42,684 nt of DNA from Sphingomonadales bacterium BRH_c3 (GCA_001515985.1 LOET01000149.1:1-42684), one strand, 5' to 3'. Counted from the first letter of the stretch, positions 16,379 through 26,057 are shown. Numbers and translations are program-made. Notes: generated by a model from the sequence alone, not told the origin.

Positions 16379-17812
16379 TCAGCCCGCCGCAACAGCCTGC
16401 GCGTCGATCCGTGCCAACGCCTCTGCCCGTCCCAAAAGGATCAGAACATCGAAGATACCGGGCGAGGTTGTCGTACCGGTAAGGGCTGCGCGCAGGGGCT
16501 GCGCGAGCTTGCCAAGGCCCAATTCAAGTTCCTCGGCGAGTGCTTTCGTAGTGGCTTCGAGTGCCTCGATTGTCCAGTCATTTTCCGCCCGTAAACGGTC
16601 GGCAACAAGTGCGAGCCGCTGCCGCGCGTCATCATCGAGCAAGGCGGCTGCTTTTTCGGTCATTTCCAGCGGTCTTTTACGGAACAGGAAGGCGGCACCT
16701 TCGGCCAGTTCCATCATGCTGCGCGCGCGCACCTTTAGCACCGGCATGGCCCGGGTCAGCAGGTCAATATCGACTTCGCCTGCGATCATCGGCGCGCAAA
16801 TCCGGGCCAGACGCGCATCATCGGCCTCACGAATGTAATGCCCGTTGAGGTTTTCGAGCTTCTTGAGGTCGAAGCGCGAGGCGCTTTTGCCGACACCGTC
16901 GAGATCGAACAACTCGATCGCCTCTTCGCGGGTAAACTCCTCGCGGTCGCCATGTCCCCAGCCAAGCCTGAGAAGATAATTGAACAAGGCTTCCGGCAGT
17001 ATCCCCATTTCGTCGCGATAGGCGTCCACGCCCAGCGCGCCATGACGCTTGGACAGCTTGGCGCCATCCGAGCCATGGATCAGTGGGATATGCGCATAGA
17101 TCGGATCGCCCCAGCCACCTTCAATCTGCTCCATCGCGCGATAGATTGGCAGTTGGCGGAAGGCGTTGTTCAAGTGATCGTCACCGCGGATGATGTGAGT
17201 CACGCCCATATCGCGATCGTCGACCACGGCGGCGAGCATATAGGTGGGTGTGCCGTCAGCGCGCAGGATGATGTAATCGTCAAGCTCGGCATTGCGGACC
17301 GTCACCTGCCCCTGGACCTGGTCAGCGATGGTGGTTTCGCCGTCCTCTGGCGTTTTCAGTCGGATCACGAAAGGCGTACCGGCGGGTGCATCGGAGGGGT
17401 CGCGGTGGCGCCACCGGCCATCATAGCGGATCGGCTGCCTGGCGGCGCGCTGGGCCGCGCGCATTTCTTCCAGTTCTTCCTGGGTGGCATAACATTTGTA
17501 GGCAAAGCCGTGTTCAAGCAGCTTTTCAGCAACTTCGACATGTCGCGAGCCTCGCTCTGACTGGTAAACAATGTCGCCGTCATAATCGAGCCCAAGCCAG
17601 TCCAGCCCATCGAGAATCGCGTCAATTGCTTCCTGGGTGGAGCGCTTGCGATCGGTGTCTTCGATCCTGAGCAGCGCCTTGCCGCCATGATGCCGCGCGA
17701 AAAGCCAGTTGAACAACGCAGTTCGCGCGCCGCCAATATGCAGGAAACCAGTGGGGGAGGGGGCAAAGCGGGTAACCACTGCGCCGGCCTGTGCCCCGCT
17801 TTCGCTTGCCAT
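16379..17812 (-). CDS. gltX: Glutamate--tRNA ligase
   Basis: Charges tRNA-Glu with glutamate, and in bacteria without GlnRS also tRNA-Gln as a misacylated intermediate. The 477 residues include the class I signature [12 protein letters not shown] (HIGH box, about 25-28) and the KLSKR form of the KMSKS loop, with the alpha-helical anticodon-binding domain after residue about 320. The ORF track adds seven residues from a TTG; I use ATG 17812, preceded by AAAGGAAA. It is first in the leftward gltX-gltA run and diverges from comEC with only 28 bases between chosen starts. Whether the enzyme is discriminating cannot be settled from this window. Confidence 0.95.
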   Translation of the reverse strand: MASESGAQAGAVVTRFAPSPTGFLHIGGARTALFNWLFARHHGGKALLRIEDTDRKRSTQEAIDAILDGLDWLGLDYDGDIVYQSERGSRHVEVAEKLLEHGFAYKCYATQEELEEMRAAQRAARQPIRYDGRWRHRDPSDAPAGTPFVIRLKTPEDGETTIADQVQGQVTVRNAELDDYIILRADGTPTYMLAAVVDDRDMGVTHIIRGDDHLNNAFRQLPIYRAMEQIEGGWGDPIYAHIPLIHGSDGAKLSKRHGALGVDAYRDEMGILPEALFNYLLRLGWGHGDREEFTREEAIELFDLDGVGKSASRFDLKKLENLNGHYIREADDARLARICAPMIAGEVDIDLLTRAMPVLKVRARSMMELAEGAAFLFRKRPLEMTEKAAALLDDDARQRLALVADRLRAENDWTIEALEATTKALAEELELGLGKLAQPLRAALTGTTTSPGIFDVLILLGRAEALARIDAQAVAAG

Positions 17813-17840
17813 AAGTCTTTGTTTCCTTTCCAATGCCTTG

Positions 17841-20048
17841 ATGGCGATATCTTACCCGCCTGTGGTGCCTATCGGGGGCGGTGCCGACAGCGACGATGCT
17901 GCATTGCAGCGCCATTGGCGCATGGCGCCGCGCTTGTCCAGCGTGGCGGAACTCACCGATCGGTTCCTGGCCAGCTCTGGCTTCGACCGTGCGCCATGGC
18001 TCACGGTAGCATTTGCGATGGGCATTGCGTGCTGGTTCGTGCTTGCGGGGCCATGGCAATGGAGTGCGGCAGTGGGTGCCGGGCTGATCGCAGCCCTGGC
18101 GGGAGCGGCATTGTGGCAGGACAATCACGGCGTGTCAGGCAGGCCGCATCTGCGCCAGGCGCTGATTTCGCTCGGGCTATTGTTCGCCGCCGGAATTGCG
18201 GTGATCTGGATGCGTTCGGAGATCGCCGGTGCTGAGCCGATAGAGCGCCCCAGGGTCGAGCTGTTGCAGGGCTATGTCCTTGAACGTGAGAACCGCGCGG
18301 CAGAGGGTCGCATCCGGCTGACCTTGGCGGTGCGCGATGCCGAAACCGCCGAAGCTCGCAAATTTCGGATCAATGTACCGCTCGAACAGGCGCGCGACGA
18401 AATGGCGGAAGGGGCAGTGGTGAAGCTGCGCGCGCGGCTGATGCCGCCAGCTTCGCCAATGCTCCCCGGTAGTTATGATTTCGCCCGCGCAGCCTGGTTC
18501 CAGGGTCTTTCTGCAACCGGCAGTGCCATTGGTGAGGTGGAGGTGATTGCTTCGCCCCAGCGCTCGCAGCACCTCAAGGCCGTGCAGCGCGCACTGGCCG
18601 GGCATGTGCGCGGTGAGCTTGGCGGGCCTGCCGGTACCATTGCCGCCGCATTTGCCAGCGGCGATCGCGGGGCCATATCGAACGCTGACGAGGAGGCCAT
18701 GCGCGATGCAGGGCTCACCCACCTGCTGTCGATCAGCGGTCTGCATGTGAGCGCAGTTATCGCTGCCGCATATTTGCTGGCGTTGAAGCTGCTGGCGCTG
18801 TGGCCAGCACTGGCGCTGCGCTTTCGCTTGCCGATTGTCGCGGCAGCGGCCGGGGCGCTGGCGGGGATCGGTTATACCTTGCTCACCGGGGCCGAGGTTC
18901 CAACGGTGCGCAGCTGCATCGGGGCCCTTCTCGTGCTTTTGGCGCTGGCACTGGGCCGCGATGCACTGTCGCTTCGGATGGTGGCTGCAGCTGCTTTTGT
19001 CGTGCTGCTGATGTGGCCGGAATCGCTTGTCGGTCCCAGTTTTCAGATGAGCTTTGCCGCTGTGCTGGCGATAGTGGCGTTGCATGATGCTGGGCCGGTG
19101 AAGGCTTTTCTGGCGCCGCGCGAAGAGGGCTGGTTAGCGTGGATTTCGCGGCGCGGGTTGATGTTGCTTGTGACAGGCCTGGTGATCGAGATTACGCTGA
19201 TGCCGATTGTGCTGTTCCATTTTCACCGGGCGGGGGTCTATGGAGCCTTCGCCAATGTGGTTGCCATCCCGCTGGTTACGCTTGTGTCGATGCCGCTGAT
19301 CGCCATTGCGCTGCTGCTCGACCTGGTGGGGCTGGGGGCTCCGGTATGGTGGCTGGCAGGCAAATCGCTAGATTTGTTGCTGGCTATTGCGCACTGGACG
19401 GCAGCGCAGCCCGGCGCCATCAAGCTGATGCCGCAGATGAGCGGGCCGACTTTCGCGCTTTATGTCGCGGGTGGATTGTGGCTGGCACTGTGGCGAGGGC
19501 GCAGGAGGCTGGCTGGCTTGGCGCCGGTGGCGATTGCGACGCTGTTGCTGGTGAGCACGCCGGTTCCCGATGTGCTTGTTTCGCGTGACGGGCGGCATGT
19601 CGGGATCACCATGTTCGATGCGGATGGCAACATGAGCCGGTTGGCGAGCTTGCGCCACAGCCGATCTGAATATGCGCGTGACAACCTGCTCGAACTGGCG
19701 GGAGTGCAGGGTGAACCGGTGACGATCGAAGACTGGCCGGGCGCGCGATGCAGCCGGGAATTCTGCTCCGTGGTGATCAAACGCGGCGGGCGTAGCTGGA
19801 GCCTGCTCCTTTCCCGCAGCAATTTGCGGGTGGAAGAGCGTGCGCTTGCTGCCGCCTGCGAGCGCGCCGACATCGTCGTGGCAGATCGCTGGCTTCCCGC
19901 ATCATGCCGCCCGCGCTGGCTGAAAGCGGACAAGCGCTTTCTGGAGCAGTCAGGCGGCCTCACGATAATGCTTGGCCGGCGCGAGCTACAGACCGTGGCT
20001 CAGTATCAGGGGCAGCATGGCTGGTGGCGCGCCGGTGCCGGGGGTTGA
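17841..20048 (+). CDS. comEC: ComEC/Rec2-family DNA uptake membrane protein
   Basis: Polytopic membrane protein of the ComEC family, which forms the inner-membrane channel for incoming single-stranded DNA in transformation. About 735 residues. An N-terminal soluble (DUF4131/OB-like) region with nearby helices is followed by the competence domain; the hallmark [14 protein letters not shown] is at about residue 295-306, then many helices. The C-terminal 150 residues resemble the metallo-beta-lactamase-like tail position but show no HxHxDH motif, as in other alphaproteobacterial forms. The ORF track starts inside gltX; ATG 17841 is chosen, while ATG 17925 would leave more room for promoters. No other competence genes are in the window, so actual competence is unproven. 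Confidence 0.9.
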   Translation: MAISYPPVVPIGGGADSDDAALQRHWRMAPRLSSVAELTDRFLASSGFDRAPWLTVAFAMGIACWFVLAGPWQWSAAVGAGLIAALAGAALWQDNHGVSGRPHLRQALISLGLLFAAGIAVIWMRSEIAGAEPIERPRVELLQGYVLERENRAAEGRIRLTLAVRDAETAEARKFRINVPLEQARDEMAEGAVVKLRARLMPPASPMLPGSYDFARAAWFQGLSATGSAIGEVEVIASPQRSQHLKAVQRALAGHVRGELGGPAGTIAAAFASGDRGAISNADEEAMRDAGLTHLLSISGLHVSAVIAAAYLLALKLLALWPALALRFRLPIVAAAAGALAGIGYTLLTGAEVPTVRSCIGALLVLLALALGRDALSLRMVAAAAFVVLLMWPESLVGPSFQMSFAAVLAIVALHDAGPVKAFLAPREEGWLAWISRRGLMLLVTGLVIEITLMPIVLFHFHRAGVYGAFANVVAIPLVTLVSMPLIAIALLLDLVGLGAPVWWLAGKSLDLLLAIAHWTAAQPGAIKLMPQMSGPTFALYVAGGLWLALWRGRRRLAGLAPVAIATLLLVSTPVPDVLVSRDGRHVGITMFDADGNMSRLASLRHSRSEYARDNLLELAGVQGEPVTIEDWPGARCSREFCSVVIKRGGRSWSLLLSRSNLRVEERALAAACERADIVVADRWLPASCRPRWLKADKRFLEQSGGLTIMLGRRELQTVAQYQGQHGWWRAGAGG

Positions 20049-20079
20049 GGAGGACAAGGCCCGGCGCGCAATCCCGCCG

Positions 20080-20769
20080 CTAGTGATAGCGGCGCAAGAG
20101 CCCTGCAAGCTTGCCCTGCACCACAACCTCATGCGGAGCATAGATCTGCGGGTCATAGGCGCCATTGGCAGGATCGAGACGGATCATCCCGTTTTCGCGC
20201 CGCAGATATTTGAGCGTAGCTTCCTCATTGCGGATCAGCGCCACCACGATTTCGCCATCGCGCGCGGTATCGGTGCGCCGCACCAACGCATAATCACCGT
20301 CGAAAATCCCGGCTTCGATCATCGAATCGCCTGAAACTTCGAGCGCGTAGTGTTCTCCTGGGCCGAGCAGCGCCGCGGGAACCGGCATGCTCGAACGGCC
20401 TTCCAGGGCTTCGATCGGTGCACCCGCCGCGATGCGGCCGTGCAGTGGCACTTCGATCACGTCATTGGCAGGCTGTGGGATTACTGGCCTGGCGGCACGG
20501 GCCATCGGAATTGCGTCATTGGCAGGTACCGCATGTTTGGAAGATGGCACTGCATCTTCCGGCATCCTGATGACTTCAAGCGCCCGCGCGCGATTCGCCA
20601 GCCGACGAATGAAACCGCGTTCCTCAAGCGCCGAAATCAGGCGGTGCACGCCCGATTTGCTCTTGAGATCGAGCGCTTCCTTCATCTCCTCGAAACTTGG
20701 CGAGATGCCGGTCTCTTCAAGCCGTTGCTGGATAAACCGGATCAGTTCGTGCTGCTTTGCCGTCAGCAT
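20080..20769 (-). CDS. lexA: SOS response repressor LexA
   Basis: Transcriptional repressor of DNA-damage genes that self-cleaves when RecA filaments form. The 229 residues comprise an N-terminal winged helix (about 1-70, with the recognition region [21 protein letters not shown]), a linker and an S24 peptidase domain. The cleavage site Ala115-Gly116 (RIAAGAPIE), catalytic Ser149 (SGDSMIEAG) and Lys187 (EATLKYLR) are present. The ORF track starts 13 codons early; ATG 20769 is chosen because GGGAGG lies eight bases upstream and the protein then begins [10 protein letters not shown]. An alphaproteobacterial LexA box lies about 50 bases upstream, so autoregulation is very likely. Confidence 0.97.
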   Translation of the reverse strand: MLTAKQHELIRFIQQRLEETGISPSFEEMKEALDLKSKSGVHRLISALEERGFIRRLANRARALEVIRMPEDAVPSSKHAVPANDAIPMARAARPVIPQPANDVIEVPLHGRIAAGAPIEALEGRSSMPVPAALLGPGEHYALEVSGDSMIEAGIFDGDYALVRRTDTARDGEIVVALIRNEEATLKYLRRENGMIRLDPANGAYDPQIYAPHEVVVQGKLAGLLRRYH

Positions 20770-20817
20770 GGCGAAAACCTCCCTTGGCCGCCTGTCCTGC
20801 GTTCCCATAAAGATGGT

Positions 20818-20832
20818 GAACGAATGAGGAAC
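20818..20832 (-). promoter_or_regulatory. LexA-binding SOS box upstream of lexA
   Basis: In the lexA orientation the sequence reads GTTCCTCATTCGTTC, an exact GTTC-N7-GTTC direct repeat, the established LexA operator of Alphaproteobacteria. It lies 48 bases upstream of the lexA ATG and directly abuts the candidate -10 region, placing it where bound LexA would block transcription. Spacing and both half-sites are perfect. Confidence 0.88.
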
Positions 20833-20860
20833 AATTAGGCAACACGATTCGGTAAGTCAA
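20832..20860 (-). promoter_or_regulatory. Candidate lexA promoter
   Basis: Reading leftward, TTGACT (20860-20855) is followed after 17 bases by TAATTG (20837-20832). The -35 matches the sigma-70 consensus at five of six positions, while the -10 is weak, so the call rests mainly on its position just ahead of the SOS box. The -35 overlaps the moeA stop codon, so lexA would have its own damage-inducible promoter at the end of the trp-moa-moe run. Confidence 0.5.
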
Positions 20861-22065
20861 GCAATTCCGCCATTTTCAAGCAGGATAACCGGAACAGACG
20901 TTCCTGCTTCGATCCGGCCACCGTTCGGCAGACGATCGATCAGGCAATTTGCGTTGGCAAGTGCGCCCAGCGCGGACGAGTCCTGCGAATCGGCAAGCGT
21001 AACGTGCTTGCCATCCCAGCGGGCGCGCAGGAATTCATGGCGTGTGCCAACCGGTGGCAATTCGCATCCCGACGGCAGCAGCGCCCTTCGCGGCAGGGGA
21101 TCAGCGGCTCCCATCGCCGCGCGGATCAGCGGCAGCACGAACAGAAAGCATGTAACGAAGCTCGACACCGGATTGCCTGGCAAACCGAAAATCACCTGCC
21201 TGCCATCGCTGCGCTCGCGCGTTGCCACCATGATCGGCTTGCCCGGCTTCATCGCGACCTTCCAGAAATCTAGATTGGCGCCCCAGGCCTCAAGCGCAGG
21301 GCGCATCAGATCGTGATCTCCAACCGAGGCGCCGCCAGTAGTGACCAGGAGGTCAGCGCCCTCAGCTTCGGCCAGCGCTTTTGCCAGCGCATCGGCGTCA
21401 TCCGGCACAGGGCCAAGCCGCGTTACCCGGCAGCCGATCGCCTTGAGCATTGCCCCGATCATCGCGCCATTGCTTGCCGGTATCTGGTGCTCAGCGCAAT
21501 CCATCGGGTCAGCGACCAGCTCATCGCCGCTGTCGAGCACTGCCACGGATGGCGCGCGGCGTATGTCAAGCTCGGCGTGGCCAGCGCTTAGCGCAAGCGC
21601 AAGCTGGGCGGGGCCAATTCTGGTTCCGGCGCAAACTACGACATCCCCTTCGGCGAAGTCGGAACCGCGTTGGCGAACGTGACGCAGTGGATCGGGAAAA
21701 TCCTCCACACACGAAACAGTCTCACCTTCGACCTTCGCATTTTCCTGGATCAGCACACGATCCGCGCCAACGGGCATATGCGCCCCGGTCGAAATTCGCA
21801 CGGTTTCGCCAGCTTCAAGCGCACGAGCGAAGGGTGCCCCCGCGCGGCTTTCACCCACCAGGCGCCATGGCCCAGCTGCGTCGCCGCCAATCGCATAGCC
21901 ATCCATGGCCGAAAGGTTGGCAGGCGGCTGAGTTCGCCGCGCTCGCAAGTCATGCGCGAGATAAAGGCCGACCGCATCCTCGCACGAAATCCGCTTCACC
22001 GGCATGGGCTGCACCAGCGCCAATACCCGGGCCTGCGCTTCTTCAGGGGTAAGCATTGCCACCAT
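20857..22065 (-). CDS. moeA: Molybdopterin molybdenumtransferase
   Basis: Inserts molybdate into adenylylated molybdopterin to complete molybdenum cofactor. About 402 residues with the MoeA domain order: N-terminal domain with LSAMDGYAI, then RISTGAHMPVGADRVL, the MogA-like nucleotide-binding domain with TTGGASVGDHDL and MKPGKPIMV, FGLPGNPVSSFVTC, and a C-terminal beta domain. Possible starts are TTG 22071, ATG 22065 and ATG 22056; I take 22065, two bases after the moaC stop, with 22056 giving the compact start MLTPEEAQ. Directly behind moaC in the same direction, which fits a cofactor-synthesis pair. The 3' end carries the -35 of lexA. Confidence 0.94.
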   Translation of the reverse strand: MVAMLTPEEAQARVLALVQPMPVKRISCEDAVGLYLAHDLRARRTQPPANLSAMDGYAIGGDAAGPWRLVGESRAGAPFARALEAGETVRISTGAHMPVGADRVLIQENAKVEGETVSCVEDFPDPLRHVRQRGSDFAEGDVVVCAGTRIGPAQLALALSAGHAELDIRRAPSVAVLDSGDELVADPMDCAEHQIPASNGAMIGAMLKAIGCRVTRLGPVPDDADALAKALAEAEGADLLVTTGGASVGDHDLMRPALEAWGANLDFWKVAMKPGKPIMVATRERSDGRQVIFGLPGNPVSSFVTCFLFVLPLIRAAMGAADPLPRRALLPSGCELPPVGTRHEFLRARWDGKHVTLADSQDSSALGALANANCLIDRLPNGGRIEAGTSVPVILLENGGIA

Positions 22066-22067
22066 GA

Positions 22068-22541
22068 TCAATCGGCGGTCCAGTGGCCTGACTTGCCGCC
22101 GCGTTTTTCAAGCAGGCGAACCTCGCCGATCACCATGCCCTTGTCGAGCGCCTTGGCCATGTCGTAGATTGTCAGCAGCGCGGTGGAAGCGGCCACCATT
22201 GCTTCCATTTCCACGCCGGTCTTGCCGGTCAAATTAGCTACTGCGGTTACCTGCACGCCGTCATCTTCAAAGGCAAAGTCGATATTGACGGCATCCAGGC
22301 TGAGCGGGTGGCACATCGGGATCAATTCGCCGGTTCGCTTCGCTGCCATGATCCCCGCTATCCTTGCGGTGCCCAGCACATCGCCTTTCGGCGCATCGCC
22401 CGCCTTGATCGCCGCGAGCGCTCTTGCGCTCATGCGAATAACGCCCCCCGCGCGCGCCATGCGCTCGGTCGCCGGTTTGGCCCCCACATCAACCATACGC
22501 GCATTACCGCTTTCATCGAGATGGGTCAGTCGCTTGCTCAT
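22068..22541 (-). CDS. moaC: Cyclic pyranopterin monophosphate synthase
   Basis: Converts 3',8-cyclo-7,8-dihydro-GTP to cyclic pyranopterin monophosphate, the second step of molybdenum cofactor synthesis. The 157 residues are typical. Active-site motifs are visible: [13 protein letters not shown], the [11 protein letters not shown] helix and the [10 protein letters not shown] segment with the conserved Asp and Lys. The ATG has GGAG seven bases upstream. The stop is two bases before moeA, so the two are co-translated. The partner moaA is not in the window. It is separated from trpC by 217 bases containing short direct repeats, so an own promoter is possible though none is clear. Confidence 0.96.
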   Translation of the reverse strand: MSKRLTHLDESGNARMVDVGAKPATERMARAGGVIRMSARALAAIKAGDAPKGDVLGTARIAGIMAAKRTGELIPMCHPLSLDAVNIDFAFEDDGVQVTAVANLTGKTGVEMEAMVAASTALLTIYDMAKALDKGMVIGEVRLLEKRGGKSGHWTAD

Positions 22542-22592
22542 GCTAGAACTCCGCTTGCCTTCCTACTCCGTTCGTCGCGCGCAGGGGACGCT

Positions 22593-22609
22593 TGGAACAC
22601 ATGGAACAC
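22593..22609. repeat. Short direct repeat TGGAACAC x2
   Basis: TGGAACAC occurs twice with a one-base separator (period nine) in the gap between moaC and trpC. The spacing of the GAAC elements is five bases, not the seven needed for an SOS box, so it is listed only as a repeat. It could be part of an intergenic repeat or an operator for moaC. Confidence 0.5.
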
Positions 22610-22655
22610 TGTCTTAAAAAACAAATCCGGGCGGTCACTGCAGTGCCCTTTGATC

Positions 22656-22682
22656 GATCTGGTCGATCTGGTCGATCAGGTC
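22656..22682. repeat. Nine-base tandem repeat, three copies
   Basis: GATCTGGTC, GATCTGGTC and GATCAGGTC follow one another without gaps, flanked by partial copies (GATC before, GAT after). It lies in the 217-base gap between moaC and trpC, which otherwise shows no gene; the ORFs called there only translate the repeat into PDRPDR-type or DLVDLVD-type peptides. The perfect nine-base period keeps any frame open. Confidence 0.7.
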
Positions 22683-22758
22683 GATGAAGCGAAAGGAGCA
22701 AGGCGGAACCACATCGTTCGCTCTTGCCAGTTTCTCGCAATGTAGGACAGTCCAGCTT

Positions 22759-23544
22759 CTAGCCGTTCAGCAACTTGCGTGTGGCAACCTCGACATCATC
22801 CTGCCGCATCAGGCTCTCCCCGACCAGGAAAGCACGCACGCCCGAATTCGCCAGACGCGTGCAATCGTCATGGCTGTTGATTCCGCTTTCACTGACGAGC
22901 AATGCGCCTGGCGGTGCGAGCGAAATAAGCCGTTCGGTCGTAGAAAGATCAGTCCTGAAGGTCTTCAAATCGCGATTGTTGACGCCGATCAGCCGTGAGG
23001 CGAGCCGGGCGGCGCGCTCCATCTCGGCCTCGTCGTGTACCTCGACAAGCACATCCATGCCGCGTTCAATTGCCGCAGCTTCGATCTCTGCCATCTCAGC
23101 GTCGCCAAGCGCAGCAACGATGATCAGGATCGCGTCCGCGCCGATGCTGCGCGCTTCGGCGACCTGCCACGGATCGACCATGAAATCCTTGCGCAGCACC
23201 GGCAGGTCGCATGCTGCGCGCGCCGCCTTGAGGTAATCCTCATGGCCTTGGAAATAGGGCGCATCGGTCAGGACAGAGAGGCAAGCAGCGCCGCCGGCCT
23301 GATAGGCGCGGGCGTGCTGATCAGGTTGGAAATTCTCGCGGATCAGGCCCATGGAAGGCGAGGCTTTCTTGATCTCCGCGATCAGCGCAAAGCCACCGAC
23401 GGACTTGATGCGCAGCGCTGCTTCAAAGCCGCGCGGTGCGCTTTGCCCGGCGGCGAGATGGTCGAGCGCGGTGACCGAGGATTCGGCGCGCTTTTGCGCT
23501 ACCTCGATCCGCTTTGTGGCGCAGATTTCCTCAAGCTTGTTCAT
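22759..23544 (-). CDS. trpC: Indole-3-glycerol phosphate synthase
   Basis: Closes the indole ring from CdRP in tryptophan synthesis. The 261-residue single-domain TIM barrel has [14 protein letters not shown] (catalytic Lys region), [31 protein letters not shown] and LLVSESGI in the right order. It is not fused to trpF. The ORF track is extended by about 73 codons that translate an intergenic repeat ([17 protein letters not shown]); the real start is ATG 23544, with GAGG six bases upstream, or ATG 23547. The gap to trpD is filled by that repeat, so this is the one loose joint in the trp cluster. Confidence 0.96.
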   Translation of the reverse strand: MNKLEEICATKRIEVAQKRAESSVTALDHLAAGQSAPRGFEAALRIKSVGGFALIAEIKKASPSMGLIRENFQPDQHARAYQAGGAACLSVLTDAPYFQGHEDYLKAARAACDLPVLRKDFMVDPWQVAEARSIGADAILIIVAALGDAEMAEIEAAAIERGMDVLVEVHDEAEMERAARLASRLIGVNNRDLKTFRTDLSTTERLISLAPPGALLVSESGINSHDDCTRLANSGVRAFLVGESLMRQDDVEVATRKLLNG

Positions 23545-23553
23545 CATTTTCCT

Positions 23554-23632
23554 CGTCATTCCCGCGTATGCGGGAATCCAGATTGCGAGGGGAACGGTTC
23601 CGCTGTGGATCCCCGCTTTCGCGGGGATGACG
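23554..23632. repeat. REP/MITE-like intergenic palindromic element
   Basis: A 79-base element with imperfect terminal inverted repeats (CGTCATTCCCGCG and CGCGGGGATGACG, one mismatch). Each end is itself a hairpin: TTCCCGCGTATGCGGGAA and TCCCCGCTTTCGCGGGGA. In translation the two strands give the familiar IPAKAGI and WIPAYAGMT peptides produced by a repeat widespread in proteobacterial intergenic DNA. It sits between trpD and trpC and ends about ten bases before the trpC start, so the trp mRNA must carry two strong hairpins here. No transposase is nearby; mobilisation in trans would be required. Confidence 0.85.
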
Positions 23633-23653
23633 AACAGGGAGTGTAATTCGTCA

Positions 23654-24646
23654 TCATTTTGCCATCTCGATCCAGCGCGCCAGCAATGCCGCCGCCTTAC
23701 CGCTGTCGAGCGCTTCGGCCGCCAAGGCGGCACCTTCGACCCAGTCTTCAACCTTGCCCGCAACGATCAGCGCCGCTGCGGTATTGAACTTGACGGTTTC
23801 GCGATAGGCACCCGGCTCGCCTGCCAGCAAGGCGGCGAGTGCCTTTGCATTATGGGCCGGATCTCCGCCGCGAATAGCTTCAAGCGGCGCGTGCTCCAGC
23901 CCGGCCATTGCCGCATCCACACGCCGCATTTCGAAATCATTGCCGGTTACGTCGGCCAATTCGTTACCCCCGGCAAGGCTCAGCTCGTCCAGCCCTTCGT
24001 CGCCCGAGACGATGAAGGTGCGATCGCTTCCGAGCCGCGCCGCCGCGTCGCCATAGATCGAGACATAGCCGGGGCGGGCAATGCCGATCAGCTGGCGCCG
24101 CACGCCAACCGGATTGGACAACGGCCCCATGAGGTTGAAGATCGTGCGGCGGGCAAGTCTCTTGCGAATGGGCTGGATGCGCACCATCGCCGGGTGGTGA
24201 TTGGGGGCAAACAGGAAGCAGATGCCGATTTCCGCCAGCGTTTTTTCTGCGGTGCGCCCGGCGGCGGCCATGTCGAGCCCCAAAACTTCGAGCGTATCGG
24301 CCACGCCCGAAAGCGAGGAGATCGCCCGGTTGCCGTGGCGGGCGACCGGCACACCGCAGGCCGCGACAACCAGGCCTACTGCGGTTGACACGTTCAGCGT
24401 ATGGTGGCCATCCCCGCCGGTTCCGCAGACATCGATCGCATTTGCGGGTCCAGCGACTGGAATATAGCGGGCCCTGAGCGCGCGGGCTGCACCCGCGATC
24501 TCGTCTGCGGTTTCGCTGCGCTCCGTCATCGCCAGCAGGAAACGCGCGATTTCCTCATCGCTGGCCTCGCCGTCAAGGATCCAGCCGAATACCTCTTCGG
24601 CCTCGGCTTCGGTCATATGCGGCACGGCAAGGGGCAGGGTTTTCAT
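23654..24646 (-). CDS. trpD: Anthranilate phosphoribosyltransferase
   Basis: Transfers phosphoribosyl from PRPP to anthranilate. The 330 residues are typical and separate from trpG. The PRPP-binding segment [28 protein letters not shown], the [10 protein letters not shown] region and [11 protein letters not shown] are all visible. The ATG overlaps the trpG stop by four bases (ATGA), so the pair is translationally coupled; this matters because TrpG supplies ammonia to TrpE, the step before TrpD. Downstream, 109 bases carrying a palindromic repeat separate it from trpC. Confidence 0.97.
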   Translation of the reverse strand: MKTLPLAVPHMTEAEAEEVFGWILDGEASDEEIARFLLAMTERSETADEIAGAARALRARYIPVAGPANAIDVCGTGGDGHHTLNVSTAVGLVVAACGVPVARHGNRAISSLSGVADTLEVLGLDMAAAGRTAEKTLAEIGICFLFAPNHHPAMVRIQPIRKRLARRTIFNLMGPLSNPVGVRRQLIGIARPGYVSIYGDAAARLGSDRTFIVSGDEGLDELSLAGGNELADVTGNDFEMRRVDAAMAGLEHAPLEAIRGGDPAHNAKALAALLAGEPGAYRETVKFNTAAALIVAGKVEDWVEGAALAAEALDSGKAAALLARWIEMAK

Positions 24647-25242
24647 GCCGCTTCCTTCACCTCGAGCCCGCAGATCCGCAGAAAGTTGGCCAGCAGCGCG
24701 TGGCCGTGCTCGGTAGCGATGCTTTCAGGGTGGAACTGCACCCCGTGGATCGGCAGCTCTCGGTGGCGGAAACCCATGGTGAAGCCATCGTCGGAAGTGG
24801 CGTTGACGGCCAGATCATCAGGCTGATTGCGCACCACCAGGCTATGATAGCGGGTGGCGGTGAAGGGCGAGGGGAGCCCCGCGAACACACCGCTGCTATC
24901 ATGGCTGATCGGGGAAGTCTTGCCGTGCATCAGCCCGCCGCGCTCGACCATACCGCCGAAATACTGACCGATCGCCTGATGGCCCAGGCACACGCCAAGC
25001 AGCGGCTTGCCGGCATCGGCGCAAGCGGAAACGAGATCGAGGCTGATCCCCGCTTCATTGGGCGTGCAGGGGCCGGGCGAGATCAGGAAACCCGCGGCAT
25101 TGGTCTTGATCGCCTCGCCAGCGCTCAGCGCGTCATTGCGTTCCACCTGCACCTTGGCGCCCAGCTCCATCAAGTAGTGGACCAGGTTGAAGGTGAAGCT
25201 GTCGTAATTGTCGATAACCAAAATGGTCGGTGCGCAGGTCAT
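24643..25242 (-). CDS. trpG: Anthranilate synthase glutamine amidotransferase subunit
   Basis: Hydrolyses glutamine and channels ammonia to TrpE. The 199-residue class I amidotransferase has LVIDNYDSFTFNLVHYL at the start, the oxyanion and nucleophile motifs SPGPCTPNEAG and GVCLGHQAIGQYFGG (Cys), and the HGVQFHPESIATEHG His/Glu pair. It may also serve folate synthesis (PabA role) if no separate pabA exists; this cannot be judged here. It overlaps trpD by four bases and overlaps the upstream glycosidase-like gene by four bases, so that gene sits inside the trp translation chain. Confidence 0.96.
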   Translation of the reverse strand: MTCAPTILVIDNYDSFTFNLVHYLMELGAKVQVERNDALSAGEAIKTNAAGFLISPGPCTPNEAGISLDLVSACADAGKPLLGVCLGHQAIGQYFGGMVERGGLMHGKTSPISHDSSGVFAGLPSPFTATRYHSLVVRNQPDDLAVNATSDDGFTMGFRHRELPIHGVQFHPESIATEHGHALLANFLRICGLEVKEAA

Positions 25243-26057
25243 GGCGCCGCCGTGTCGCGTTTTGTCACGACAATCAAGGGCCCGATCGCGGCACCGTCGT
25301 CAAGCCGCTCGGTCACCGGGTCCCACAAGGCGGACACCCCGCCATCAAGAGCGAGGGCGGCGGGCGTCTTGAGCTCGTCACGGAAATAGCGCGCGAATTG
25401 CCCGAAACTGATCGCTGCTTCGGAAATGACAAAATGCGCCTTGCCCTCGGCATCAATACCCACCCCGTTGCGGATGCTGCGCGAAGGGCCGTCATCCTGG
25501 AATTCGGGATGCAACTCGCCGTCGATCACCAGCATCGGGCCCGATTGGGTACCGAATTTCGGGCGGTCGCTGACATTGTAGAGGAAGTTGTTCGACGTGC
25601 GGATTTCCCACTTGCCGTCGGTGCCGAAAAACACACCGTTGGGCTGGAGGTGGAAATTGCCATCACCCTCTTCACGGTTGAGCTCCACAAGCCGCTCGCC
25701 TTCCTCGACGTAATAGCCCAGCGGGCTGCCATCGTCCTTGAACATGCCGCCGTTCATGGCGAAGGCCACCACTGCCGCCTGCTTGCCCAGTGCCTCGCCA
25801 TAGGTGCGTAGCGAATGGTATCTCGCCCCGTTAGGATCGGACAGCACCATGGCAATCCGGTGCTTGGCCGGATCGGCCACGCAATGGGTCAGCGGCACAG
25901 CCTCGAACACCACGACCTCGCAGGCCGAAGCCTCGCGCCGCAGTGCGACGCGCTGTTCGGATTTTGAGCCGATTTCGGTGCGGGTCACCGGCTCGCCGCC
26001 CTCAACGTCGCAAGCGGAAAGCGCCAGTAAAGGCGCAGTAAGCAGCAGCACACGCAT
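25239..26057 (-). CDS. Phosphodiester glycosidase (DUF2233) family lipoprotein
   Basis: A 272-residue probable lipoprotein: signal peptide MRVLLLTAPLLALSAC with a lipobox (LSAC) and Cys at about 16. The rest matches the DUF2233/NAGPA-like family, which cleaves sugar-1-phosphodiesters in characterised members; visible segments are FAMNGGMFKDDGSPLGYYV, NGVFF, SGPMLVIDG, RNGVGI and ALDGGVSALW. The ORF track adds 27 codons from within trpE; ATG 26057 is chosen because it overlaps the trpE stop by one base and starts the signal peptide. The stop overlaps trpG by four bases. It is therefore embedded between trpE and trpG, with no known link to tryptophan. Substrate unknown. Confidence 0.85.
   Translation of the reverse strand: MRVLLLTAPLLALSACDVEGGEPVTRTEIGSKSEQRVALRREASACEVVVFEAVPLTHCVADPAKHRIAMVLSDPNGARYHSLRTYGEALGKQAAVVAFAMNGGMFKDDGSPLGYYVEEGERLVELNREEGDGNFHLQPNGVFFGTDGKWEIRTSNNFLYNVSDRPKFGTQSGPMLVIDGELHPEFQDDGPSRSIRNGVGIDAEGKAHFVISEAAISFGQFARYFRDELKTPAALALDGGVSALWDPVTERLDDGAAIGPLIVVTKRDTAAP

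Noticed and set aside
15433-16482. 349-codon plus-strand ORF opposite gltA
   Set aside because: Antisense of citrate synthase.
18700-20048. comEC regarded as truncated because it lacks the metallo-beta-lactamase HxHxDH motif
   Set aside because: A full-length C-terminal domain is present and loss of the metal motif is common in alphaproteobacterial ComEC, so this is not a broken gene.
22595-22607. GAAC...GAAC pair considered as a second SOS box
   Set aside because: Spacer is five bases; the alphaproteobacterial LexA box needs seven.
22543-22740. 65-codon ORF with PDRPDRPDR in the moaC-trpC gap
   Set aside because: Translation of a nine-base tandem repeat; no ribosome site or family.
23545-23763. 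N-terminal extension of trpC (IPAKAGIH...WIPAYAGMT)
   Set aside because: Encoded by the intergenic palindromic repeat and part of the trpD 3' end; an internal ATG with a good Shine-Dalgarno is the real start.
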